Positions 1 through 8,443 of a DNA stretch of 64,000 nt are shown here, piece after piece. Made by a program: the position numbers and the translations under genes. Below the pieces are notes generated by a model. It was not told the origin of the DNA. It did not search any database and saw only the letters and a list, made by a program, of their open reading frames with translations. Position 1 is the first letter of the stretch; every line of letters starts with the position of its first letter. Origin of the DNA: Sphaerospermopsis aphanizomenoides BCCUSP55 (GTDB lineage: Bacteria > Cyanobacteriota > Cyanobacteriia > Cyanobacteriales > Nostocaceae); the NCBI RefSeq assembly GCF_001586785.1, contig NZ_LUFH02000013.1, positions 1-64,000 on the forward strand, written 5' to 3'.

Positions 1-209
1 TACAAAAAAGTTTTAATAATAGTTTAATTAATAAATGAAACTAGTTAAAATATCTTCAGATAACGAAGTAACCAAATAAATAGTAAATTAGTTAGCATAT
101 AAAGCATAATATATCATGTGTTGAGAAGTAAGTAAAACTGGTTTAATTTCTGCAATTGGCTGACACGTATTAAGTATTAAGATACGCAAAGCGATTAATA
201 TAATATATA

Positions 210-1241
210 TTAAATACTCAAAATTCTTTTTCTATCTATATGAAAAAAATCCGCTATTAGAGCTATTATACTTTGTAATTCTACTGGTAGTTTTGAAGGT
301 GGTGAAATCACTTGTGAATAAGAAAAACATTCAAATAATTTAGCAATTTCAAACAACGAATTTATACTAGAATCTCTTGAAAAGAAGTCGGCTAGAATTT
401 CAACTGGTCTGCCTTTAATTTGTTTATTTACTTCCATTTGTAAGGTTCTGGGTATGCTAGGGTTTGCTATAACAGATGATGCCAACTTTATAGCAGCGTT
501 AGTTATGCTGTCTGTACGCTCTTTACCCCTCTCACCATAGTTAAATCCATTTGCCAAAAATTCCATCCGTGTCTTCTGATCAAGACATATATGATTTTTG
601 ATCATAAAATCAATACAAATTAGTAAAAATGCAATATTTACATAAAAAAGCCTTAGAGGTGTGAGATTTTGATCCACTCTTAGTAAAGATTGTTCAAGGA
701 AGTAATTAATTTCTCTTAAATATTCGTTGCATCCATCAAAATTTAATTTACTCAAAAGTCTACCTTTAGATGCTTTATATCTTCCCTTCCAATCATCTTT
801 GCCTTTGCCATAACTTTCTTTTTCAATATCTAATAAAAAAATTTCTTCTGTTATTCTATTTAGGCTAATTCCCTTTTGAATTAAATTGTTCAAAAAATTA
901 CCTTCTAATACAATTACTTCATTCGCCAAACCGAAATCTCTCGCTTCTTTTCTAGTAGATGTTGTAGCAACCATAGCTCTTTCTAGTTTTAAAGTAGCTT
1001 GTAAACCCTTCGCCCAAATTATTCTTTCAAATGCTTGAGGGTTACTTCTATTTTTAATGTCAACATTAGTTCTCTCTCTGGTAAAAGGTGAAGCTTTTTC
1101 ATAAAGCCATAAATCAACATCAGTAATATCAATTTGATTATATGCAAAAGGAAGTGAACGAACTACAAAATAACCATGTTCTATAAAATAGCTTCTAAGA
1201 ACTTCCTCTGCTATCTCACCTTTGCCAAGTTCTGTTTTCAT
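210..1241 (-). CDS. PD-(D/E)XK nuclease-like protein of unknown function
   Basis: I do not recognise this 343-residue protein by family. The N-terminal 100 residues look like a PD-(D/E)XK nuclease fold. An acidic helix (GEIAEEVLRSYF, residues 8-19) is followed by strands with D41 and D43 (ITDVDLW), then D61-I62-K63 (NVDIKNR), then a helix and an MVATTS strand. That order (Glu helix, Asp, D-x-K) matches restriction-endonuclease-like and RecB-like cores. The rest (about 130-343) is mostly helical with no motif I can name. The ATG at 1241 lies 7 bp after the stop of the gene at 1249-2511, so the two are probably co-transcribed. The pairing with a helical partner resembles small defence or DNA-processing modules, but that is inference. 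It could also be a catalytically inactive fold member. Confidence 0.6.
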   Translation of the reverse strand: MKTELGKGEIAEEVLRSYFIEHGYFVVRSLPFAYNQIDITDVDLWLYEKASPFTRERTNVDIKNRSNPQAFERIIWAKGLQATLKLERAMVATTSTRKEARDFGLANEVIVLEGNFLNNLIQKGISLNRITEEIFLLDIEKESYGKGKDDWKGRYKASKGRLLSKLNFDGCNEYLREINYFLEQSLLRVDQNLTPLRLFYVNIAFLLICIDFMIKNHICLDQKTRMEFLANGFNYGERGKERTDSITNAAIKLASSVIANPSIPRTLQMEVNKQIKGRPVEILADFFSRDSSINSLFEIAKLFECFSYSQVISPPSKLPVELQSIIALIADFFHIDRKRILSI

Positions 1242-1248
1242 AGCACAA

Positions 1249-2511
1249 CTATAAACCTGTTCTCAATATATCTAATAATTCACCCACATTATTTTGAATT
1301 TGTGGTGTGTTTGACTTGCGCTCATAAGCTCTATTTCTCTCTGGACCAATGTAACCAGTTATAGATGCACTTGGTAAAGATAAAAGAGCTTCGGTACTAA
1401 TATCACCACTGGTAATTACCTTGAGTGCCAACTCTCCAACATCTTTCTTCAATAGTTTCATCGAAAATCGACCTGGGTATTGCTGTGATTTTTTAACCTG
1501 AATAACACCACGAAGCTCTAATATTTGATAGTCCTGTCCTATAGCTGTCGCAGGACCAACCCATTCACCATTTATGAGCTTACGCATAAGCTGCTGAATT
1601 CTTGTAATCTTGCCTCTATTACTTTCACTTTGAATCATACCAAATGTTAAAGAAGTCACGAAAGCTTTTGCTAGATCAAAGGCATCCTCGACAGCAGCAT
1701 TACCAAACTTTGAGAAAGCTGATGGTTTTGTAACGAATTTAAAATTACCCTGTTCGTTATTAACTGCATTAACATCATAAAATCCAATAAAATTTAAACT
1801 TTTAAATAGCTTTTCTCCAAGAATTTGATGAGCTAACGACACAGGTACGCACCCTGAAGTTTTCAAATTTTCATCTAGCTCTTTTATTTTTCTGACTTGA
1901 GCTTCAGAAAGAGATGAACAAATTGCATTAATTTTTTGCACTTCATCTCGTCGAAATAGATTTCCATTAAATATCATTTTCCTTGAAGAATCTACATTTT
2001 CTACATCCACAAAACCAATTTGTTCTGAAGAGTTCAAGATGTGATCTACTTCCGAGCTAGAAATTTTATAAATGTCACTTATATATTCTTTTGCACTTTC
2101 AGAATCGATAGGTAATTCAGAAGTTTTTTCTGACAATTCTATAACTGCAATTTCATAGTTTTTCGGCTCGTTTTCATAAAAAATTGATGCTGTATATTCT
2201 AATGTTGTGTTTGTGGTTAATCCTAAAATATTAAATCCTAATGGATGACTGCTGATTAGCTTTTGTCTTTCAAGCTCAGTTAATATACTGGGTAACTCGG
2301 ACTTTCGATTAATCTTAATTGCACTAGCTAAAGTTTTTAATTTCTCTTCAGATATAAAGTGTTCTTCCGAAGCAGCTAAACTAGAAAGTAATAATCCACA
2401 CTTTCCAGCAAAATTAATGGCTTCAAAATCATTAGCTGCATGGACAAAATCATTTATTTTATCTGTATGATGAATAATCCATGCACCTTCAGTTGTTTTG
2501 TCTATAGACAT
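1249..2511 (-). CDS. hypothetical protein, possible winged-helix segments, partner of the nuclease-like gene
   Basis: This is a 420-residue protein that I cannot assign. Residues about 30-95 form helices followed by a segment (SILTELERQKLIS) that looks like a winged-helix recognition region. Residues about 190-245 (EVQKINAICSSLSEAQ) may form a second such unit, and the C-terminal 30 residues are polar and probably disordered. No signal peptide or membrane segment is visible. It is the first gene of a two-gene leftward unit with the PD-(D/E)XK-like gene 7 bp downstream, which suggests a DNA-binding or scaffolding partner for it. The upstream gap (2512-2724) separates it from the oppositely oriented cobalamin operon. 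Function is unknown. Confidence 0.55.
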   Translation of the reverse strand: MSIDKTTEGAWIIHHTDKINDFVHAANDFEAINFAGKCGLLLSSLAASEEHFISEEKLKTLASAIKINRKSELPSILTELERQKLISSHPLGFNILGLTTNTTLEYTASIFYENEPKNYEIAVIELSEKTSELPIDSESAKEYISDIYKISSSEVDHILNSSEQIGFVDVENVDSSRKMIFNGNLFRRDEVQKINAICSSLSEAQVRKIKELDENLKTSGCVPVSLAHQILGEKLFKSLNFIGFYDVNAVNNEQGNFKFVTKPSAFSKFGNAAVEDAFDLAKAFVTSLTFGMIQSESNRGKITRIQQLMRKLINGEWVGPATAIGQDYQILELRGVIQVKKSQQYPGRFSMKLLKKDVGELALKVITSGDISTEALLSLPSASITGYIGPERNRAYERKSNTPQIQNNVGELLDILRTGL

Positions 2512-2724
2512 ATTAATGCCCGATGATTAGCCTCAATATCAAATTTATTATATTACATTGTCGCAATAATTTGTGTGCTTTTTTAGCATAAAATATATAT
2601 GAGCAAGTAAATAGAATGTAAAAATTATCACACGCTTTATTTTCAAACAAGAAGCCGTAGTACCAAACCGTATCAAGTCAAAAATTATAGTTTTGTAAAC
2701 AATCCACCCCATAAATACTAGTTG

Positions 2725-2733
2725 TGATATAAT
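2725..2733 (+). promoter_or_regulatory. extended -10 promoter for the cobalamin riboswitch transcript
   Basis: TGATATAAT gives a TG-n-TATAAT extended -10 element, with TATAAT at 2728-2733. It lies about 15-20 bases before the conserved riboswitch core, where a leader transcript should start. No good -35 was seen, which is common with extended -10 promoters. Confidence 0.5.
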
Positions 2734-2737
2734 CCTA

Positions 2738-2873
2738 AATCTTGGAGTTGGGAAACTCCGGTGCAATTCCGGGACTGTGCCGCAGCTGTAATGCAATTTT
2801 AGACTCTTGAGACCGAGGAAAACTCTAAAATCACGACATCTAAAATTGAACGAGTCAGAATGCCAAAGCCAGG
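2738..2873 (+). promoter_or_regulatory. cobalamin (AdoCbl) riboswitch
   Basis: The segment carries the ordered conserved boxes of B12 riboswitches: GGGAAACTCCGGTGCAATTC at 2750-2769, a GCCGCAGCTGTAATGC core at 2779-2794, a GACCGAGGAAAACTC region at 2811-2825, and a 3' box CGAGTCAGAATGCC at 2851-2864 matching the consensus CGAGTCAGGA-ACC-GCC. It precedes four cobalamin-synthesis genes, so feedback repression by the pathway product is expected. The 3' box includes the ATG at 2860, so the switch probably acts at the level of translation initiation, by access to the AGGGAAGGAG at 2905-2914. Confidence 0.88.
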
Positions 2874-4407
2874 AAGAACCTTAAGTTCTGTCTCTGCGTT
2901 GCACAGGGAAGGAGTCACAATTTTGTTGTCTGCATTTACTGCCTGTCCAGGTTTATTTTACTCCACACCAGCCCAAGATGGGATCCTATCTCGCATCAGA
3001 ATTCCCGGTGGCATTCTTACTAGTGAGCAGTGCTGCACTATTGCCAATATAGCTGATGATTATGGTGGTGGCTATGTTGATGTGACAAACCGCGCTAATT
3101 TGCAAATACGAGAAATCAAAACCGGAATCAGTATTGATGCTCTCCAAGGTTTACAGCAATTGGGTTTAGGTTCTACTAATCCCACTGTAGACCAGATCCG
3201 CAACATTATGACTAGCCCCACTGCGGGTATTGATCCCCAGGAATTAATAGATACTCTTCCTTTAGTGAAAGCTTGGGATGACTACATTACAGCACATTCC
3301 CATTTATCAGGACTATCTGCTAAATTTAGCGTTTGTTTTGATGGTGGTGGCAAAGTTGCTGTAAAAAATTGTGTTAACGATATTACTTTAGCGGCAGAAT
3401 TGCTAAATGGAAATGAAAAAACTCCTCATATTTATTTTCGGTTGTATCTCAGTTGTGGTGAAAAGGGAAAACCACCCCAAGACACAGGAATTTTGTTAAA
3501 ACTACAAGAATGTATCCCGGTTTTAGCTGCTTTAGCTGATGTTTATTTACAACACACAGATGTAAAATTACGCCGTAAACCTCGGTTACGAGAAGTTATC
3601 AATGCTTTAGGTGTAGAAAATTATCTTCAACAAGTTCAACAGCAATTAAAAGTCAATAATTCTGAATTTACTGATGATCAATTATTGACCTCACGCTCCT
3701 TACTTTCTGTACAAAAGTATCAAAAGGAAAAGTTTTACCATCTTGGGATTTATCCTCAACGCCAGCCCGGTTTATTCTATATAGGGATAGTTTTACCTCT
3801 AGGACGTTTAAAAAGTTGGCAAATTAGGGGTTTAGCTAGTTTAGCTACAAAATATGGTAATGGTAGTTTAAGGCTAACACCTTGGCAGAATTTGCTGATT
3901 ACTCACATTCCCCAAACAAAACTTGCTGAAGTCAATACAGAGATTCACAACTTAGAGTTAAATATCTCACAAAATGATGTCAAAAGTGCTTTAGTAGCTT
4001 GTTCTGGTAAGCGGGGTTGTGCTGCATCCGCAACGGAAACTAAAGATCATGCTTTGGCGTTAGCAAATTATCTGGAAAATCATCTTACCCTAGATTATCC
4101 AGTCAATATCCATTTTAGCGGTTGTGCTAAATCTTGCGCTCAACACAACCAAGCTGATATTACCTTGCTTGGTGTTAGTCGTGAGCTAGAAAATAAATCT
4201 GTAGAAGGCTATCAAGTATATGTCACTGATGGTACTTTACAAAAATTTGGTTATCAACTATATGAATATGTGACCTTGACTGAATTACCAAACTTGATTT
4301 CGCAAATGTTGCAAGTCTATCAAAATCAACGATTAAGTTTTGATGAATCATTTAGGGAATTTGTCTACCGTTATGGTACATCTCAATTGCTACAATTATC
4401 TCCTTAA
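2860..4407 (+). CDS. cobG: precorrin-3B synthase CobG (nitrite/sulfite reductase-like ferredoxin fold)
   Basis: CobG converts precorrin-3A to precorrin-3B in the oxygen-dependent branch of cobalamin synthesis, using an Fe-S cluster. The protein starts with a CPGLFYSTPAQDGILSRIRI block and has two ferredoxin-like halves. Four cysteines in the siroheme/Fe4S4 pattern are visible: C381-x5-C387 (CSGKRGC) and C422-x3-C426 (SGCAKSC). Length is in the family range once the doubtful N-terminus is removed. The ATG at 2860 lies inside the riboswitch 3' box. A TTG at 2923 sits 8 bases after a strong AGGGAAGGAG and would remove 21 leader-encoded residues, so I favour 2923 as the true start. First gene of the operon, with cobH 35 bp downstream. 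Confidence 0.88.
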   Translation: MPKPGRTLSSVSALHREGVTILLSAFTACPGLFYSTPAQDGILSRIRIPGGILTSEQCCTIANIADDYGGGYVDVTNRANLQIREIKTGISIDALQGLQQLGLGSTNPTVDQIRNIMTSPTAGIDPQELIDTLPLVKAWDDYITAHSHLSGLSAKFSVCFDGGGKVAVKNCVNDITLAAELLNGNEKTPHIYFRLYLSCGEKGKPPQDTGILLKLQECIPVLAALADVYLQHTDVKLRRKPRLREVINALGVENYLQQVQQQLKVNNSEFTDDQLLTSRSLLSVQKYQKEKFYHLGIYPQRQPGLFYIGIVLPLGRLKSWQIRGLASLATKYGNGSLRLTPWQNLLITHIPQTKLAEVNTEIHNLELNISQNDVKSALVACSGKRGCAASATETKDHALALANYLENHLTLDYPVNIHFSGCAKSCAQHNQADITLLGVSRELENKSVEGYQVYVTDGTLQKFGYQLYEYVTLTELPNLISQMLQVYQNQRLSFDESFREFVYRYGTSQLLQLSP

Positions 4408-4442
4408 ATGACCGTTCACCAAATACCCATTACCAATGACTT

Positions 4443-5072
4443 ATGTTTAACTATATACGCGATGCTAATGAAATCTACCGGAACTCTTTTTCTATCATTC
4501 GGGAAGAAGCAAATCTAGATTCTCTCCCAAAAGATGTAGCAAAAGTTGCTGTCCGCCTGATTCATGCCTGTGGAATGACGGATATTGTTGCTGACTTGGG
4601 ATATTCAGAAACGGCTGTGCAAGCAGGTAGAAAAGCCTTAGCAGCAGGCGCACCAATTTTGTGTGATTGCCACATGGTAGCTGAAGGTGTAACTCGCAAA
4701 AGATTACCTGCCAATAACCGAGTTATCTGCACTATCAATGACCCAGAAGTTCCAACCATAGCCAAACGGTTGACAAACACCAGGTCAGCATCTGCTTTAG
4801 AATTATGGCGTTTTCATCTAGATGGGGCAGTTGTCGCTATTGGTAATGCACCTACAGCCCTATTCCGGTTATTGGAAATCCTGGATGAGGGAGTGCCACG
4901 TCCGGCATTAATATTAGGTTTTCCGGTGGGTTTTGTGGGTGCAGCAGAATCCAAAATAGCCTTAACACAACATAACTATAATGTACCATTTTTAACTTTA
5001 CACGGACGACGTGGTGGAAGTGCGATCGCAGCTGCTGCCATTAATGCCCTAGCAACAGAGGAAGAAATATGA
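4443..5072 (+). CDS. cobH: precorrin-8X methylmutase CobH/CbiC
   Basis: CobH moves a methyl group from C11 to C12 of the macrocycle to give hydrogenobyrinate (or the cobalt form in CbiC). At 209 residues it has the usual length. It carries RLIHACGM (residues 38-45), where H41 corresponds to the catalytic histidine, plus CDCHMVAEGVTRKRLP (about 74-89) and the C-terminal GFPVGFVGAAESK and GRRGGSAIAAAAINAL blocks typical of the family. Its stop overlaps the ATG of cobI by four bases (ATGA at 5069), indicating translational coupling. Confidence 0.93.
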   Translation: MFNYIRDANEIYRNSFSIIREEANLDSLPKDVAKVAVRLIHACGMTDIVADLGYSETAVQAGRKALAAGAPILCDCHMVAEGVTRKRLPANNRVICTINDPEVPTIAKRLTNTRSASALELWRFHLDGAVVAIGNAPTALFRLLEILDEGVPRPALILGFPVGFVGAAESKIALTQHNYNVPFLTLHGRRGGSAIAAAAINALATEEEI

Positions 5073-5773
5073 ACTCAAAAGGTCGTCTGTATGGTGTTGG
5101 TGTCGGTCCGGGAGATCCAGAACTGTTGACATTAAAAGCTCTGCGCTTATTACAATCTGTCCCCGTTATTGCCTATCAATCAGCAATAGACAAGGACAGC
5201 ATCGCCAGAAAAATAGTGTCTCAATATTTACCTGGAAATCAAATTGAAGTCTTGTTTCATCTTCCCCGTGCCTTAGAACCAGAAAAAGCCACATCCATCT
5301 ACGACCGAGAAGTTCAACCCATAGCTGACCATCTGGCAGCAGGTCAGGACGTGGTGGTACTGTGTGAAGGCGATCCGTTTTTTTACGGTTCTTTTATGTA
5401 TCTTTTTACTCGTTTATCTGAGCAGTACCAAACGGAAGTTGTACCAGGAGTTTCTTCACTCATGGCCTGTCCAGTGTCATTGGGTGTACCCTTTACCTAC
5501 TACAACGATATTCTCACAGTTCTACCAGGTACGCTGCCCACAGAAACGCTGATTTCCCATCTTCTAGCTACAGATGCAGCAGCAATTATGAAATTGGGTC
5601 GCCATTTTACCAAAGTCCGAGATATCCTCCATCAATTAGGACTAGCATCACGGGCAAAATATATTGAACGGGCAACAATGGCACAGCAAAGAATTGTACC
5701 TTTAGATGAAGTGAACCCAGAGGAAGTTCCTTATTTTTCTATGATTGTTATACCGACAAAGCAGAAATTGTAA
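5069..5773 (+). CDS. cobI: precorrin-2 C20-methyltransferase CobI/CbiL
   Basis: This SAM-dependent tetrapyrrole methylase adds the C20 methyl group of precorrin-2. The class III methyltransferase fold is clear: GVGVGPGDPELLTLKALRLL at the N-terminus, CEGDPFFYGSFMYLF (about 98-112) and VVPGVSSLMACPVSLGVP (about 124-141). At 234 residues it is full length. It overlaps cobH by four bases. The 120 bp after it carry CCTATTCCC/CACCTGT-type short repeats, not a gene, before the cobJ start. Confidence 0.93.
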   Translation: MNSKGRLYGVGVGPGDPELLTLKALRLLQSVPVIAYQSAIDKDSIARKIVSQYLPGNQIEVLFHLPRALEPEKATSIYDREVQPIADHLAAGQDVVVLCEGDPFFYGSFMYLFTRLSEQYQTEVVPGVSSLMACPVSLGVPFTYYNDILTVLPGTLPTETLISHLLATDAAAIMKLGRHFTKVRDILHQLGLASRAKYIERATMAQQRIVPLDEVNPEEVPYFSMIVIPTKQKL

Positions 5774-5893
5774 ATTGTCGGGGGGTGTAGGGAAGATGGG
5801 AAATTTTTTCTCAAGCCTTTTACCTATTCCCTATTCCCTGTCACCTGTCACCTCTTCATCCTCTTTTATCATTTTGAATTTTCTAGGTAATTT

Positions 5894-7303
5894 ATGAAAA
5901 CAGGGGTTGCACCTGCTGTAGTAATACTCGGTCAAAATAGTTTAACTGTAGGGCGGAAAATCACCAGCATTTTTCCAGGGGCGAAATTGTACGGTTTAGC
6001 CAGTCGCACTGTTGATGTTGATGTTAGTTTTACCAATTTTGGCGATACCCTACGGGAATTATTCGCTGCGGGAACACCTTTAATTGGTATGTGTGCAGCC
6101 GGAATTCTGATTAGAACTCTCGCACCCCTAATTACAGATAAAGGTCAAGAACCGCCAGTATTAGCTGTAGCTGAAGATGGAAGTGCGGTAGTACCTCTAT
6201 TGGGTGGACTGAGTGGAGTTAATGATTTAGCCCGTCAAATTGCACAAGTATTAAACGTCAAACCTGCAATTACAACCACCGGAGATTTACGTTTTCATAC
6301 AGCTTTATTATCTCCTCCTCCTGGTTATCGTTTAGCTAACCCAGAGGATGGGAAAAAATTTATTGCTGATTTATTGGCAGGGGCAAAAGTTAAATTAGAA
6401 GGAACAGCGCCTTGGTTGATTGAAAGTAAATTACCAATTGACCCGAATGGAGAGTTAACAATTCAGGTTACTGAAAGTTTGGGTAATCCTCAACTCAATT
6501 GTTTAGTTTATCAACTGGAAAAATCGGAAAGTATTGATAAACCACGAGGAAAATTAGCCATTATTGGGACTGGACCTGGTGCATTAAAGTGGATGTCACC
6601 TGAAGTCAAAGAAATTCTCGATGCAGCTACTGATTTAGTCGGTTATCAAACTTATATCAATTTAATTGGTTCTTTAGCCGATGGCAAAATTCTCCATGAG
6701 TCTGATAATCGAGAAGAAGAAGCAAGAGCAAAATTTGCCCTAGACTTAGCAGCCCAAGGAAAGTATGTTGTTGTGGTTTCTTCTGGAGACCCTGGTATCT
6801 ATGCAATGGCTACCGCTGTGTTTGAGGTTTTAGACCGCTACAACAAACCAGAATGGCAAAATATTGATATTCAAGTTGCCCCTGGAATCTCGGCTATGCA
6901 AGCCACAGCAGCAGCTATTGGCGCACCTTTAGGCCATGACTTTTGTGCTATTTCTTTATCTGACATTTTAAAACCTTGGGAAATTATTACTCAACGTATC
7001 GCCGCCGCAGCACAGGGCGATTTTGTGATTGCTTTTTATAATCCTGTTTCCAAAGAACGGACTTGGCAATTAGCAGAAGCTAAAAATATTTTACTTCGAT
7101 ATAGAAAACCAGATACTCCAGTAGTATTAGGGCGAAATATGGGCAGACCCGGACAAGCGGTGAAAGTGATTACTCTTGAACAATTAGAACCACAAGATGC
7201 TGATATGCGAACTTTAATTATTGTTGGTTCTTCTCAAACTCGCCAGATGCAAACCACGGATAATAATCTTTGGGTATATACGCCGCGTCGTTACCAAATG
7301 TGA
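5894..7303 (+). CDS. cobJ: CbiG-like domain fused to precorrin-3B C17-methyltransferase (CobJ/CbiH)
   Basis: This is a two-domain protein. Residues about 1-215 resemble CbiG (cobalt-precorrin-5A hydrolase): VVILGQNSLTVGRKI, GMCAAGILIRTLAPLI and VPLLGGLSGVNDLARQIA. Residues about 220-469 are a tetrapyrrole methylase of the CobJ type, with AIIGTGPGALKWMSPE, VVVSSGDPGIYAMA, VAPGISAMQATAAAIGAPLG and IAFYNPVSKERTWQ. CobJ methylates C17 with ring contraction. This fusion is common in cyanobacteria. CbiG belongs to the anaerobic route and CobG to the aerobic one, so the operon mixes parts of both. Last gene of the cob unit. Confidence 0.9.
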   Translation: MKTGVAPAVVILGQNSLTVGRKITSIFPGAKLYGLASRTVDVDVSFTNFGDTLRELFAAGTPLIGMCAAGILIRTLAPLITDKGQEPPVLAVAEDGSAVVPLLGGLSGVNDLARQIAQVLNVKPAITTTGDLRFHTALLSPPPGYRLANPEDGKKFIADLLAGAKVKLEGTAPWLIESKLPIDPNGELTIQVTESLGNPQLNCLVYQLEKSESIDKPRGKLAIIGTGPGALKWMSPEVKEILDAATDLVGYQTYINLIGSLADGKILHESDNREEEARAKFALDLAAQGKYVVVVSSGDPGIYAMATAVFEVLDRYNKPEWQNIDIQVAPGISAMQATAAAIGAPLGHDFCAISLSDILKPWEIITQRIAAAAQGDFVIAFYNPVSKERTWQLAEAKNILLRYRKPDTPVVLGRNMGRPGQAVKVITLEQLEPQDADMRTLIIVGSSQTRQMQTTDNNLWVYTPRRYQM

Positions 7304-7358
7304 GTAAGCATTTAGTCATCAGCAGTCAGCTATCACGGTTTTTAAACCTTACACCCAA

Positions 7359-7504
7359 GTAAGAATTCAGAAGTCAGGAGTCAGGAGTCAGAATATTTGT
7401 TTGTAGCAGTCAGCTAAAGAAGTACGTTTTCTCATCAATTATCAAGAATCTCTCGAAAACTCTCATTTATTCTCTATCCTGTATTCTATATCCTGAATCC
7501 TTAC
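7359..7504. repeat. MITE-like element, family 2 (GTAAGAATTCAG ends), copy 1
   Basis: The ends are GTAAGAATTCAG at the left and CTGAATCCTTAC at the right, which are near-perfect terminal inverted repeats. The interior is close to the reverse complement of 46849-47044 (shared TTTTCGAG, TTGTTTGTAGCAG and GACTCCTGACTCCTG tracts). There is no coding capacity. A non-autonomous mobile element is the best reading. Confidence 0.6.
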
Positions 7505-7960
7505 ACACCCAAATTAATTAATTTGATATTTAAACTCTGTCACCTGTCACGTCCTATATAAATAAAGCCCCAAGAATAAAAATTTATTCCTAGGGCTTTC
7601 ATACCTGACCACCTTTACCTTTGTAATTTCAAAATACCAGAATTTTTGATGCCGCAAGGACATAAAGACAGGATTTATGTCTAAAAATAAATGCCTGGAT
7701 TTTTATATTTTGTGTTATGGCAAGGCAGGAGGGAAGAAGCTTTTAGCAATTTTATATTTTGTTACATACCGTGGTTTTTTCGTGCTGACTTACTTATCAT
7801 GTTTAGTTGAATACTTATTATATTTATGGGATTAGATACCAGTTAAGAGTGGATAGGGGATAGGAAGAGAGAAAAAATTATATAAAAACTTAAAGAAAAA
7901 GATATAAATAAAGCATTTATGTCTATGTAATTGATATAAAAAGCTTGATATTTTTATTTT
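7505..7960. other. gene-free spacer between cob operon and candidate sRNA
   Basis: AT-rich DNA with short CAGTCAGC and CACCTGTCAC-type repeats and one strong stem-loop (7564-7599). No open frame with plausible codon use was found on either strand. Confidence 0.5.
7564..7599. terminator. stem-loop, possible terminator of the cob operon
   Basis: AAAGCCC (7564-7570) pairs with GGGCTTT (7593-7599), and inside it GAATAAA (7574-7580) pairs with TTTATTC (7583-7589). The T-rich tail is better on the minus strand than on the plus strand, so direction is uncertain. It is 260 bp after cobJ. Confidence 0.45.
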
Positions 7961-8058
7961 TATAATCAACAATAAAAGCATCATGTTCCAGACATGATTG
8001 TAGCCAATAAAAGTGACAGAAGCCCTGATATATGTCCGCTCTTGCGGACATTTTATTT
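7961..8058 (+). ncRNA. candidate small RNA with two hairpins and its own terminator
   Basis: A TATAAT (7961-7966) is followed after about 14 bases by a perfect 7-bp hairpin: ATCATGT 7980-7986, loop TCCAG, ACATGAT 7992-7998. An unstructured linker follows, then a strong terminator hairpin TGTCCGC-TCTT-GCGGACA (8033-8050) with the tail TTTTATTT. No protein gene ends nearby on this strand; cobJ is 730 bp upstream. That layout fits a free-standing transcript of about 85 nt. It does not match any cyanobacterial sRNA family I can name. Confidence 0.4.
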
Positions 8059-8443
8059 ATCTTTTTAACTTACGCACAAGTGACAGAAAGACAAATATTA
8101 TCTGGGAAAGCTGTTGATTGATCAAAAATATTTTTGTGTTAAAAAATAAACTTGATAAATATCCCTAATATCAAGTATGGTTTATTAGTAATAATAAATA
8201 TTTTTCTCTTACCTATTACCTATCTACTATTCTCTGACCCAAGCAATAGGCTAAGAGGATGTTTTCCCAGTAGCACAATTAACAAACAGTCATGATATAT
8301 AATTTCTATTGATGGCTAAAATAAAAAGACATAAATGATGGAATAATGTCCAAAAATTGTAATTAGTTGCCAGGGATATATCAATGTTAAATCATGAGTA
8401 AAAAGGCTATAAATACTGAAGAACCGACATTGTTAGCGTCAGC
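8059..8443. other. gene-free spacer
   Basis: AT-rich, with no supported gene, RNA or repeat. It lies downstream of the pstB-like gene, which is read leftward into it. Confidence 0.4.

Noticed and set aside
1-209. gene at the left edge
   Set aside because: AT-rich DNA with no frame of plausible length on either strand.
2548-2796. 82-residue frame on the minus strand over the riboswitch
   Set aside because: It lies antisense to the conserved aptamer and its translation has no domain; the riboswitch explains the conservation.
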